Shown here one piece after another: positions 1-8,391 of a stretch of DNA of 64,000 nucleotides (position 1 is the first letter of the stretch; the number at the start of each line of letters is the position of its first letter). The notes below the pieces were generated by a model. That model made no database searches. It was not told the origin of the DNA and saw nothing but the letters and a program-made list of their open reading frames with translations. The position numbers and the translations under genes were made by a program. The DNA is from Parachlamydiales bacterium (GTDB taxonomy: Bacteria > Chlamydiota > Chlamydiia > Chlamydiales > SM23-39), in assembly GCA_019694475.1 (NCBI GenBank), contig JAIBBX010000003.1:184497-248496 (forward strand), in the 5' to 3' direction.

Positions 1-977
1 GCAAATCGATAGAGTTGTTCCGGAAAAATATTTTCAGCTTGATCCATCAGAATCAAGCTTCCTGAAAATTCATCGTTTAAGAGAGGGAGAGCGTCGATCA
101 GATTGATGGAGGGGGATGAAAATGGGGGTATTTTCACATAGAATATTTTGTTTTGCTTGTTTGCGAGAAAATGGCAAAGAGTGGATTTTCCGCACCCTTT
201 TTCCCCAATTAGAACACCGATTTTTCCTCGATTGAGAATCAAGGCATCCTCAATTTTCCCAATCATCTCCGATCGGCAGAGCAAACCGCTGGGGTTGAAA
301 AAAGGTTGCAAAGGAGACAAAAAGGAGATTTTTTGACTTCCAATATTATACATTTCTGGCAGAGGAAGGTCGTCCGCTTTGAGTAGATTGCAAATGTCTC
401 CAAAAAATCGAGTGCAATCGGGTTCTGTGCTTCTGGTGCTCGCAAGGATTTTCAACAAGCATTCAGTGAAATAGCCGTACCTATTAGTTTCAAAAGATTC
501 TTCGATTCCCGATGATAAAAGACAAAAGAGACTTTTATGAGAAATTTTAATCCCTTTGATTTCCTCTCCCAACTTAGGATTTAAAAGAGAATTAATTCTC
601 AATGAACAAGCGTCGATAAAAATGTAACTCTCATGGGCGTTGGATTGGCAAATATGGTTGATGAGAATGTCAAGCTGTTCAGGGCCATCGGTAAATTGGA
701 GATAAGAATTGGGGATAGGGCCCGCTTCCCTTTCGCCATGTCCGCAGAAATAAAATACCAGCTTAAAGTCTCCCTTTCTATTATTCAGAGAGGCAAACCA
801 ATCGTTCAACCGGTTTAGAGTCGCTTCCTCGTTGAGGAGAAGGGTGATATCTGTGACGCCCCAATGGGCAAGCGCCCTCGCAAAATGGATCGCATCTATT
901 TGGGCAGCAGGAAGTGGATTAAGCTGACTGGACTGATACTTTGAGACTCCTATTACAAGAGCGACAGTAGACAACAT
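1..977 (-). CDS. Caspase-like protease fused to P-loop NTPase (5' part; runs off left edge)
   Basis: I translated the minus strand from an ATG at 977; the frame stays open for 325 codons to the window edge, so the C-terminus is missing. Residues 1-130 look like a peptidase C14 (metacaspase/caspase) domain: strand VALVIGVSKY, then VFYFCGHGE with the candidate catalytic His80, then YIFIDACS with the candidate nucleophile Cys124. Residues 250-325 start an NTPase with Walker A GEKGCGKST (258-266) and a Walker B-like LILMDQ (308-313). This caspase-NTPase layout is known from bacterial STAND proteins linked to regulated cell death or defence; its role here is inference. It is divergent from the XRE gene at 1203. 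Confidence 0.75.
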   Translation of the reverse strand, partial: MLSTVALVIGVSKYQSSQLNPLPAAQIDAIHFARALAHWGVTDITLLLNEEATLNRLNDWFASLNNRKGDFKLVFYFCGHGEREAGPIPNSYLQFTDGPEQLDILINHICQSNAHESYIFIDACSLRINSLLNPKLGEEIKGIKISHKSLFCLLSSGIEESFETNRYGYFTECLLKILASTRSTEPDCTRFFGDICNLLKADDLPLPEMYNIGSQKISFLSPLQPFFNPSGLLCRSEMIGKIEDALILNRGKIGVLIGEKGCGKSTLCHFLANKQNKIFYVKIPPFSSPSINLIDALPLLNDEFSGSLILMDQAENIFPEQLYRF

Positions 978-1202
978 GAGAAATAAATTATCACAGAAAG
1001 TCTAATCCTCTCCAATAATCTGTTGTTTTTTTGCGCAAGTTGCTGGAATATAGTCACATAAAAATTTGCTCGCGCAGCGAGATGTCTAAAATCGATTGAA
1101 AAATGCTATATTTAATGCGGTGTGTCGAATATTGACTAATTCTTGCTGATGGATCAGAATAGGATCAACGTTTACGATTCTTTGGGTAAAAAAGGTGGGA
1201 GA

Positions 1203-1652
1203 ATGGACGAGCATCAGATTTATGAAAAACTGCGGAAATTTCGGAGAGCCAGAGGGATTTCGGTAGATCAGCTGGCGCAAGAAATTGGGGAAAATTCTCA
1301 GAAGGTAGGACGTATTGAGCGAGGACAGAGGAGTCTCACTGTGGACTACTTGTTGAAGATTTCAAAAGCTTTATCGACGCCGATCGAGACTCTTTTAGAA
1401 GATCGGGAAGAGAAGACGACAGCGAGCGAGCCTTCTTCCTCTTTTGATTCGAATGTTTTGAATGCTGTCGTTCTATTTGTCGAGGAGATTGCGCAGCAGA
1501 GGGGGTATACCTCTCAGCAAAAAGGGAAAATGATTTCAAAATTTTATGAAATCGTTTTACAATTGCCAAGCGAAAATCGGTATTTTTTTTTCCGTTCGCT
1601 CCGCGATTGCTTGAATATTATTTTACAAAATGAGCAAGTATCATGCAGCTAG
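1203..1652 (+). CDS. XRE-family helix-turn-helix regulator
   Basis: This is a small DNA-binding protein with a Cro/C1-type helix-turn-helix in its first 60 residues (KLRKFRRARGISVDQLAQEI, then KVGRIERGQRSLTVDYLLKI). The C-terminal half is helical and not recognised. I chose the ATG at 1203 because a purine-rich GGTGGGAG stands just before it; TTG 1143 and ATG 1149 are in-frame alternatives that would add 18-20 residues. The stop codon overlaps the amidohydrolase start by ten bases, so it is probably translationally coupled to the nucleotide-metabolism genes downstream and may regulate them. That target is inference. Confidence 0.85.
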   Translation: MDEHQIYEKLRKFRRARGISVDQLAQEIGENSQKVGRIERGQRSLTVDYLLKISKALSTPIETLLEDREEKTTASEPSSSFDSNVLNAVVLFVEEIAQQRGYTSQQKGKMISKFYEIVLQLPSENRYFFFRSLRDCLNIILQNEQVSCS

Positions 1653-2935
1653 ACAATGTAGCTATCCACCATCCCGAACAGGGCTATTGTTTAGCCAATG
1701 TAACAATCCAGGGGAGTCTGATTCAAAAGGTGGAATTTTGCGGAAGTGATTTTTCGCAGGCTGAGTATTATGTCACAACTGGATTTGTCAATAGCCACTT
1801 GCATCCCAATCAGTTACTAGATCGGCGTCTCTTAGATGAATTGAGCATTACAGAGCTTTTGCATCAGATGCACGGGGATTATAAAAAAACGGATCAGGAT
1901 CGGTATGTGCAAGCTCTCTTTGTTCTCATGGAGGCCATCAAGTCGGGGGCTACGGCCGTTTATGCTGTGGCCAGCAACCCATTGCCTGTTATCCGTGCTT
2001 TTAAAGCTTTCGGTTTGCAGGGAGCTGTGACTTGTTTTTACAACGATCAATGGGAAGGATATGGAGATGGTCCCTCATTAAACGATTCTATCGAAGAGGA
2101 CTTTTCTAAAGTCATCAAAGAAAAAACAGACCGAATCGATATTCACATTGGTTCTGCTTCCATCGAAAGCGCTTCCAATCGTCTGCTTGCCGTTCTCCAG
2201 TATATTGCCCAAAAATACCAGACAAAAGTAAATATCCACGTCAGTGAAGGGGCCTCTTCAGTAGAGTCGTGCAAGCGATCCAGAAAAAAAACGCCGATTC
2301 GGTTGCTTCATGATTTGGGAATTCTCAATAAGGATTGGAATTTAATCCATGCGGTCAATATCGATGAAGAGGAAATTCAATTGATTGCAAAGGCTGGAGC
2401 TAAGGTGATTCACTGCCCAGTAAGCAATGCGAAAACGGGGGTTGGAATTGCGCCTATCCGGGAGCTAGAAAAAGCTGGCGTAATCATCGGCTTGGGAAGC
2501 GACGCTTGCAGTAACAATAATACCAATAATATTCTGAATGAAGCATATTTTGCTATGTTGCTGCATAATGCCCATCATCAAGATGCAGCGGCAATCACTC
2601 TTGAGAAGTTAAGGCAATGGCTCACTGCGAATGGATATCAAATTCTCGGGAAAAAGCAGAAAGGAATCATTGCAGCGGGCGAGCCAGCCGATCTTCTTTT
2701 ATGGTCTTTGAAGGAACCTGCTTTTGTTCCGACCCCTTATGGCAATTTTGATTCTGTTCTCATTAACAATGCGCCCGACATCAAACCGCATACAGTCATT
2801 ATACATGGTGTTCCTGTTGTAGAAAATTACCAGTTTAAACTAATGGACGAGGCGACTCTTTGCGAACAGGCCAATGATGTCAGTCTAAAAGTCCTTTCTT
2901 CTATGAGGAACAAAACATGCCCTGCGTCAAAATAG
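1643..2935 (+). CDS. Amidohydrolase-superfamily deaminase-like enzyme
   Basis: A 430-residue protein of the COG0402 type (cytosine/guanine/adenosine-like deaminases and chlorohydrolases). Visible metal and catalytic residues are the HxH pair in SHLHPNQ (His52, His54), His199 with Glu202 in NIHVSE, His236 in IHAVN and Asp287 in GLGSDACS, followed by the usual C-terminal IAAGEPADLLLW strand. These are the expected ligands for a mononuclear metal-dependent deaminase. The substrate cannot be read from the sequence; a nucleobase or nucleoside would fit the neighbours. The start overlaps the XRE gene and the end overlaps the kinase gene, which indicates one operon. Confidence 0.85.
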   Translation: MQLDNVAIHHPEQGYCLANVTIQGSLIQKVEFCGSDFSQAEYYVTTGFVNSHLHPNQLLDRRLLDELSITELLHQMHGDYKKTDQDRYVQALFVLMEAIKSGATAVYAVASNPLPVIRAFKAFGLQGAVTCFYNDQWEGYGDGPSLNDSIEEDFSKVIKEKTDRIDIHIGSASIESASNRLLAVLQYIAQKYQTKVNIHVSEGASSVESCKRSRKKTPIRLLHDLGILNKDWNLIHAVNIDEEEIQLIAKAGAKVIHCPVSNAKTGVGIAPIRELEKAGVIIGLGSDACSNNNTNNILNEAYFAMLLHNAHHQDAAAITLEKLRQWLTANGYQILGKKQKGIIAAGEPADLLLWSLKEPAFVPTPYGNFDSVLINNAPDIKPHTVIIHGVPVVENYQFKLMDEATLCEQANDVSLKVLSSMRNKTCPASK

Positions 2936-3477
2936 CTAAGCTCGCTCTGCTCGGCGGCCCCGGGGTGGGCAAAGATACCTTTGTTCAAATTCTTCGAAAA
3001 TATTTTCCATCTTCTTCATATCAACAGATCCGTTTAGCAGAACCTCTCTATGAGGTTCAGAGCTTCGTCTATAAGACGTGCTCAAAAGAGATTGGTGAGA
3101 ATGCTCAGGACGGCCAATTGCTCAACTTTCTAGGAAAGCATATGAGAAGCATCAATCCTAATGTGTTGCTCGATCGCTTTGCTCAATCGGTGCGTGAAAT
3201 GGAACAGAAGGTAGATCTGATTCTTTGCACTGATTTGCGTCCTATCGATGCTCGCTTCGTAAAGGAGATGGGGTTTATGGTTGTCAATATTGTTGCAGAT
3301 CCTTCTCTTACTGTAGAGCGGAGAAAGAAAAGAGGTGACCTTTCTCTTGGCGGTTCCAACCATGAAACGGAAAAGGGGATTGATCCGAATATGTACGACC
3401 TACAAATTACCAACAATGGAACCCTCCAAGATTATGAGAAATCGGTCATGCAATTTCTGAAAGAATTTTTGGTATGA
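2917..3477 (+). CDS. P-loop kinase, possible (deoxy)nucleoside monophosphate kinase
   Basis: A 186-residue protein with an N-terminal Walker A GGPGVGKDT (residues 13-21), which is the form seen in adenylate/dNMP-kinase-like folds, and a lid-like basic segment VERRKKRGDLSLGG around 130. The motif CTDLRPIDARFVKEMG resembles the region after Walker B in deoxynucleotide monophosphate kinases. The exact substrate is unknown. It overlaps the amidohydrolase upstream by 19 bases and the first dCTP-deaminase-like gene downstream by four, so the genes are coupled. Confidence 0.7.
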   Translation: MPCVKIAKLALLGGPGVGKDTFVQILRKYFPSSSYQQIRLAEPLYEVQSFVYKTCSKEIGENAQDGQLLNFLGKHMRSINPNVLLDRFAQSVREMEQKVDLILCTDLRPIDARFVKEMGFMVVNIVADPSLTVERRKKRGDLSLGGSNHETEKGIDPNMYDLQITNNGTLQDYEKSVMQFLKEFLV

Positions 3478-4061
3478 TTTTAACCGGCTCTGAAATTGAA
3501 AAGCAGGTCTCTTCTGGAAAAATTCATATTTCCCCTTTTCTAAAGGGGCAAGTAAACCCAAATAGTTACAATTATAGATTGAGCGCCAGTCTTCTAGAAA
3601 TTGTAGACCCAATCATCGATCCAGTCGAAAAGAACCAATTAAGAGAAATTGAAATGCCCGAAGAGGGATATCTTTTGTATCCAAAACGACTTTATCTGGG
3701 TTGCACTTTTGAGGAGATTGGGAGCAGCGAGTATGTGCCCACTTTGATAGGGAGGTCGTCATTAGGTCGGTTAGGCTTGTTTTTGCAAATCACAGCTGAT
3801 TTAGGACAGTTGGGAACTTGCCATTCCTGGACTTTGGAATTGAAAGTGGTGCAACCTCTTGTCGTTTACCCGAGAATGGTGATAGGGCAAGTTTGTTTTT
3901 GGAGGGTGGATGGGAACAGCGAGTCCCTTTATAAGGGTAAGTACCATAGAGATTCAAAGCCAAGATCCAGCAAATTGTACCAAGAAGCAACCCCTTATGC
4001 CGGGAGAGTTGGAAGAATCGAGTTATGCGAAGGGGGCTCCCGGATTTCGGGTCAGGCGTAG
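3474..4061 (+). CDS. dCTP deaminase/dUTPase-family protein, copy 1
   Basis: A 195-residue member of the trimeric dCTP deaminase/dUTPase family. It keeps the signature GRSSLGRLGL (93-102), the TADL turn and WTLEL, where Glu122 falls at the place of the catalytic glutamate of E. coli Dcd. The nucleotide-binding end YKGKYHRDSKP is also present. It is a divergent form, unlike the standard chlamydial Dcd that I remember, so it is probably an extra paralogue. The last ~22 residues (from ATPYAG) have no counterpart in copy 2 and run into a GC-rich dyad element, so the C-terminus may have been extended by that element. Confidence 0.8.
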   Translation: MILTGSEIEKQVSSGKIHISPFLKGQVNPNSYNYRLSASLLEIVDPIIDPVEKNQLREIEMPEEGYLLYPKRLYLGCTFEEIGSSEYVPTLIGRSSLGRLGLFLQITADLGQLGTCHSWTLELKVVQPLVVYPRMVIGQVCFWRVDGNSESLYKGKYHRDSKPRSSKLYQEATPYAGRVGRIELCEGGSRISGQA

Positions 4062-4130
4062 CCGGCGCTGAAGCAGGTAAACATAAAAAGTTTAGCGATG
4101 CGGGCGGATCCCAAAATCCGTGGCTGTCCG
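4036..4130. repeat. GC-rich imperfect inverted repeat between the two dcd-like genes
   Basis: The arm around 4036-4062 (CGGATTTCGGGTC then AGGCGTAGCC) is partly repeated in reverse complement around 4101-4127 (GGATCCCAAAATCC flank). The two arms could fold into a long imperfect hairpin. Its GC content is clearly above that of the flanking genes. It may be a REP-like or decayed mobile unit. The 3' end of dcd copy 1 lies inside it. Only weakly supported, because the arms have mismatches. Confidence 0.4.
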
Positions 4131-4168
4131 ACGCAGGCAGAACCGATTTTTTCAGTCACGAGCAGTGT

Positions 4169-4684
4169 ATGATTCTTACAGGAACAAAAATTCAAGAAAA
4201 AGTCCTTCAGAAGAAAATCATTATAGATCCCTTTTATCCAAGTCAGATCAATCCTAATTCATATGATTTTCGCTTGGGAAAAACCTTAAGAATCTACAAA
4301 GAGACCATTCTGGATCCGAAGAGAGAAAATGAAACTTCTATCATTGAGATCCCAGAGGAAGGGTATATTTTGCGGCCGGAAATTTTATACCTCGGGCATA
4401 CCGAAGAGGTGATGGGCAGCGATTGGTATGTCCCCATCATTCGAGGGAGGTCTTCGATTGGGAGGATTGGCCTTTTTATCCACATTACAGCTGATCTAAT
4501 CGACATTGGATCGATCAACCAGTGGACATTGCAATTGCATTGTGTGCAGCCGATCCGCATTTATGCGGGGATGCTGATTGGTCAAGTCACTTTTTGGAAT
4601 GTCGATGGAGAGATCACTCTTTATCAGGGGAAATATCAGGGAAGCCGAGGTCCTACGGCTTCCCAAATTCATAGGGATTTTTAA
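4169..4684 (+). CDS. dCTP deaminase/dUTPase-family protein, copy 2 (catalytic Glu replaced by Gln)
   Basis: This is a 171-residue tandem paralogue of the preceding gene; the two align without gaps over the first 130 residues (MILTG start, NPNSY, PEEGY, YLG, GRSS[IL]GR[IL]GLF, ITADL). Where copy 1 has Glu122 in WTLEL, this copy has Gln122 in WTLQL. In E. coli Dcd the matching glutamate is catalytic, so this copy may lack deaminase activity and act as a dUTPase-like, binding or regulatory subunit. I chose the ATG at 4169 because its MILTG start matches copy 1; longer in-frame starts read through the GC-rich element. Confidence 0.8.
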   Translation: MILTGTKIQEKVLQKKIIIDPFYPSQINPNSYDFRLGKTLRIYKETILDPKRENETSIIEIPEEGYILRPEILYLGHTEEVMGSDWYVPIIRGRSSIGRIGLFIHITADLIDIGSINQWTLQLHCVQPIRIYAGMLIGQVTFWNVDGEITLYQGKYQGSRGPTASQIHRDF

Positions 4685-4691
4685 CTGTCTC

Positions 4692-5114
4692 TTAAATTTT
4701 TTGCCAGCCCTTCACCTTTTCGCCTTTTGCAAGATTGAAAAAGTCAGTCACGTCCTCAGAAGTCATCTCATTTCCGAGTTTGGCAAGATGCACTTTGTTT
4801 CCGCTGATGCGTACGTACACGAAATCTACCTTGGCATGGGTTAATTCGTAGTTGTCAACGGGGGCTAAACGAACGGCAATGAAGTTTTTTCCTCGAACTA
4901 CTGGTTCGCTCATATGATGTGAGTAAACCATCCCGTATCCCGCAGAGAGAACTGAGTCGGGATGAAATCCTAATTCCGATTGAGAGACATGCTTAATGTC
5001 TCCAACGGTTTTAATCATGTCTCCGCAGAGCTCGTCAACAGTGGTATCTTTATGCGCAAATTGTTGTTCTCTGAGAATTCGTTGATCTAAATCTGATCTA
5101 GTGACGACAGCCAT
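4692..5114 (-). CDS. Conserved-looking protein of unknown function
   Basis: A 140-residue soluble protein beginning MAVVTRSDLDQRILREQQFA. I do not recognise a family. It has no signal peptide or membrane segment and looks like a compact alpha/beta protein (strands FIAVRLAPV, VDFVYVRISG). A purine-rich AAAGGAAAAA precedes the ATG. It is the only minus-strand gene inside the otherwise plus-strand nucleotide cluster and splits it into two runs; it converges on dcd copy 2, with only seven bases between the stops. Confidence 0.75.
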   Translation of the reverse strand: MAVVTRSDLDQRILREQQFAHKDTTVDELCGDMIKTVGDIKHVSQSELGFHPDSVLSAGYGMVYSHHMSEPVVRGKNFIAVRLAPVDNYELTHAKVDFVYVRISGNKVHLAKLGNEMTSEDVTDFFNLAKGEKVKGWQKI

Positions 5115-5321
5115 TTTTTTTTCCTTTAGTGGATTTGATGAGGAGAAAATCTTAGTCCAACTCCGAATTTTTTGGGAACATCCATTTTTTCAGTTATCGA
5201 TTTTCGTCTGCTGGAAAGTCTGTATTTGATAGATAAACATCAAAAACTGATTGTGTGAAATCAGGGATGCGTGCATATTTTCAGTTTTAGACTAATCAAA
5301 GTCTGAATATGACTAACCTCA

Positions 5322-6185
5322 ATGGGCAGAAAGCACATGAAAGAAAAACCAAATTGCAAAACCATCGCCATCATTGTCGGGACAGGCTTATGGAAAAGTT
5401 TGTCTGCATTGAATTTAAGCGAAAGAGAGATCTTTCAGGATAAGAGAGTTTCTTTAGGCCATCGAATGGTCGATATCTTGTATTACGAGATTGGATATTT
5501 CAAGGATTTACGGGTCGTGATTCTACCTCGGCACGGAACTCTCCCGGGAAAACCTCAAAGATCGCCTGCTGAACTCATCTTTTCTCACGCTCATGAGGCT
5601 CATATTTGGTTCTTAGCTACGATGGGAGTTGAAGAGATTTATGGATTCAACACGGTTGGAGCCTTAGATCCCTCTTTGCCTCTAGCAAATACGGATACCT
5701 TTGTGATCCCTAATGATCTCGGATACGGTTTAGGAGTTCCGGTCCATTCGTTTGGAAGCAAAGCGAAATACCCCCATCCAGAGATGAATTCGGTATTTTC
5801 TGAAGAGTTGCGTAGCAACTTGAAAAAAGCAGTGGTCTGTGCGAATGCAAAAGCGATCCAAACTGGGACCTACATTTATTCGAATATTGATCATCTCGAG
5901 ACAGCAGCTGAAGGACGGGCTCTAAGAAGATTATATGAGCATGCGGCTCATCCTGTTGTCGGATCTACTGCCGGCGCAGAGCTTGTGCTCGCTCGAGAAA
6001 TGGGACTTAAGTACGCACTTTTATGTTCCGTTTCCAATTATGTTCAAGGAGTAACGGAGCGGAAGGTGGGCCACGAAGAGATCATCAAGATAATGGATGA
6101 GGCTGGCCGTACGCTCGTGCGAATTATTGAGAACATTTGTGAAATCAGTCAAGCCCAGAAATTGGAGGAAGTATGTCCATGCTAA
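5322..6185 (+). CDS. Purine nucleoside phosphorylase / MTA phosphorylase family protein
   Basis: A 287-residue protein of the PNP/MTAP superfamily. The phosphate-binding start IAIIVGTGLW, the strand VVILPRHGT, the segment IYGFNTVGALD and GSTAGAELVLAREMGL (with the conserved Glu) match the core motifs of these phosphorylases. The family splits a nucleoside with phosphate into a base and (5-modified) ribose 1-phosphate. Substrate specificity cannot be read. ATG 5337 is a possible shorter start. It opens the second gene run; its last codons overlap the phosphomutase start, so ribose 1-phosphate could pass to that enzyme. Confidence 0.8.
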   Translation: MGRKHMKEKPNCKTIAIIVGTGLWKSLSALNLSEREIFQDKRVSLGHRMVDILYYEIGYFKDLRVVILPRHGTLPGKPQRSPAELIFSHAHEAHIWFLATMGVEEIYGFNTVGALDPSLPLANTDTFVIPNDLGYGLGVPVHSFGSKAKYPHPEMNSVFSEELRSNLKKAVVCANAKAIQTGTYIYSNIDHLETAAEGRALRRLYEHAAHPVVGSTAGAELVLAREMGLKYALLCSVSNYVQGVTERKVGHEEIIKIMDEAGRTLVRIIENICEISQAQKLEEVCPC

Positions 6186-7597
6186 AAAAAGGTGCAGATG
6201 GTTGGAGAGGAATCATTGGAGAAAGATTTTCCATTCCAGCGGCGGTTCATCTGTCCCAAGGAATTGCTCAGTTTTTAACAGAGAAGAAAGGAGAAGGAAC
6301 CCTTCTCATTTCACACGATGCGCGCTTGCAGTCAAAAGCTGCGGCGGATGCCATCATCAAATCGCTCGTAGAGACGGGCTATCAAGTGGCTTACGGGGGA
6401 ATGCAATCAACGCCAGCCACTTCCCAAGCGCTGACTCAAGAAAACTGCATTGGAGCCATTCTGATTACGGCTAGCCACAACGCATTTTATTGGAATGGGA
6501 TCAAGGTAAAGATTTCGCCCGGCATGCCTCCGACGCGTGATGACGAAGAGCGGATCGAGAAAATCTTAGCGGCCGGTGAAATCGTAGTGAAGCAACAGAA
6601 AGGCTCTGCCCATTCGATAGAGAGAAAAAAGATCTATGAGGGATATGCTAGCCGTATCTTAAAGGTTTTATCTCCCGATCAGATCGAGGAGATCAGAAAA
6701 CGGAAGTATAAAGTCATCGTCGACGCGCTTCACGGAGTTTCTGCAGATGCATTTTCTGCCTTCTTTCACTTTCTTGGTTGCGAACTCACTGTTTTAGGAG
6801 GCGAAACGGATCCTCTGTTTTCTGGCATGCTCCCCGATCCGATGAACCCGAAGTCTCGTAAACGGATCGTAACTCGGATGCAGAATGAACATTTCGATTT
6901 TGGATTTGTCTCTGATGGCGATGGAGATCGGCTGTGCGTTTTGGATGAAAAAGGGAATTTTGTATGGCCACATGATGTTCTGGGACTGCTTTTTGAGGAG
7001 CTTGTCCAAAGCCGCCAAGAAAAAGGGGGAATGGCGGTGACTGGCCCGACTGGTTCAATCACACAGCGGATTTGCAAAACACTTCAGCGAAAGCACTTCA
7101 AAACACCTGTCGGATTCAAACATGTCTCACCGTATTTGCAGAGCAAAGAGGCAGTGATTGCGGGTGGAGCCGTAGGTGAAACCGGTTACTCTTTCTCCAA
7201 GAATATCGATCGAGACCCGCTGACCAGCGCTTTATTGCTTTTACACATCTGTTTGAAACACAAAAAAAGCGTAAGCCAAATGGTGGAGAGTTTGCATGTT
7301 CGGTATGGCCACAGCGAATACAAACAATGGACGGTCTCTACCACGCCAAAAGCAGACTTTGATTTGAAGGAGTTCGGGATACGAATGGTAGAGGATTTGG
7401 GATACAAAGTCCGGGAAATCCTGGATTTTGACGGTTATCAATTCATTATCGACGATACAGCCTGGATTTTAGTCAGACTGGCCACGACAGAAGGGGGGAT
7501 GCGCATCTATGCTGAGATGCACGATGCCAAAGAGCTTGAGCGCATTTTTGCCTTTATCTCAAATGCGATGCATTCGATTCCAGAGGAGAAAGCGTAA
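6173..7597 (+). CDS. Phosphohexomutase-family enzyme (possible phosphopentomutase role)
   Basis: A 474-residue alpha-D-phosphohexomutase. The phosphoserine loop TASHN (99-103, Ser101), the metal loop SDGDGDRL (247-254) and an N-terminal GADGWRG are visible. The sugar-binding loop, usually GGEESGH-like in glucosamine/mannose mutases, reads GAVGETGYSF, so the substrate may differ. Some family members act on pentose phosphates. Given the phosphorylase just upstream and RpiB/Rpe downstream, conversion of ribose 1-phosphate to ribose 5-phosphate is an attractive inference. It overlaps its neighbours at both ends (13 bases upstream, one base downstream). Confidence 0.85.
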   Translation: MSMLKKGADGWRGIIGERFSIPAAVHLSQGIAQFLTEKKGEGTLLISHDARLQSKAAADAIIKSLVETGYQVAYGGMQSTPATSQALTQENCIGAILITASHNAFYWNGIKVKISPGMPPTRDDEERIEKILAAGEIVVKQQKGSAHSIERKKIYEGYASRILKVLSPDQIEEIRKRKYKVIVDALHGVSADAFSAFFHFLGCELTVLGGETDPLFSGMLPDPMNPKSRKRIVTRMQNEHFDFGFVSDGDGDRLCVLDEKGNFVWPHDVLGLLFEELVQSRQEKGGMAVTGPTGSITQRICKTLQRKHFKTPVGFKHVSPYLQSKEAVIAGGAVGETGYSFSKNIDRDPLTSALLLLHICLKHKKSVSQMVESLHVRYGHSEYKQWTVSTTPKADFDLKEFGIRMVEDLGYKVREILDFDGYQFIIDDTAWILVRLATTEGGMRIYAEMHDAKELERIFAFISNAMHSIPEEKA

Positions 7598-8388
7598 TGA
7601 AGGGGATAGAGGGACTTTCAGAAATTGTTTCTCGCTACGACGCGCTTGTGGTTGATGCATGGGGAGTATTGCATGATGGAGTCAATCCTTTCTCCCATGC
7701 AAAAGAAGCCATGCAAGGCCTGATGGCAGAGAAAAAAAAGGTGATCATTGCGACCAATGCACCCAGCCGCAAGAAAAAGGTTGAAGAGGATTTACAGAGA
7801 CGGGGGATATCAAGAGACTTGTATTCAGATATCGCCAGCTCAGGCGAATTAGCTTTCCTGGAGCTCCAGCAGAATCAAACGCTACCTAAAAAGTGTTATT
7901 ATTCAGGGCAGAGAAAGCATTTTTCTCTACTTGATGGGCTGGATTTAGAAATAGTTCCCAAAATGGAACGGGGAATCTTTTGGTTGAATACAGGCCCTTA
8001 CGATCCAGCGGATCAGATTATCTCCTATCAAACTTTGGCTGATACAGCGCTTCGATATGAGGTTCCCATGGTATGTGTGAACCCAGACCAGTTCACTCTT
8101 TTCCAAGGAAACCCGCGGATCTGCGCTGGCAGAATCGCTAAATTGTATGAAGATATGGGAGGGAAGGTGACCTATTTTGGAAAACCTTACCTTTCGATGT
8201 ATCAATTTATTCGAAGTCTTGCGGCGCTCTCATCGACTTTCGTTGCCATAGGAGACTCTGTAGATACCGACATCAAAGGAGGAATCGAAGGGAAGATGGA
8301 TACAATCCTCGTATACACCGGGGTCACTTCCTTTGGCACTCCTCTTTCGATTCGTCCGACGTATTACATGAAACAATTAAAGTGGTGA
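7597..8388 (+). CDS. HAD-superfamily class IIA hydrolase (TIGR01459-like)
   Basis: A 263-residue phosphatase-fold protein. Motif I is VVDAWGVLHDG (Asp20 nucleophile, Trp at +2), which is the form typical of the TIGR01459 subgroup. Motif II is IIATNAPS and the metal-binding motif is AIGDSVDTDIKGG. Proteins of this group are phosphatases of small sugar or nucleotide phosphates; the substrate is not known. It is coupled to the mutase upstream (shared base) and lies three bases before rpiB, so it is probably part of the same pathway. Confidence 0.85.
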   Translation: MKGIEGLSEIVSRYDALVVDAWGVLHDGVNPFSHAKEAMQGLMAEKKKVIIATNAPSRKKKVEEDLQRRGISRDLYSDIASSGELAFLELQQNQTLPKKCYYSGQRKHFSLLDGLDLEIVPKMERGIFWLNTGPYDPADQIISYQTLADTALRYEVPMVCVNPDQFTLFQGNPRICAGRIAKLYEDMGGKVTYFGKPYLSMYQFIRSLAALSSTFVAIGDSVDTDIKGGIEGKMDTILVYTGVTSFGTPLSIRPTYYMKQLKW

Positions 8389-8391
8389 AAC

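Noticed and set aside
4025..4168. Long N-terminal extension of the second dcd-like protein
   Set aside because: It is read from the GC-rich dyad element and lacks similarity to copy 1; the ATG at 4169 restores the MILTG start shared by both.
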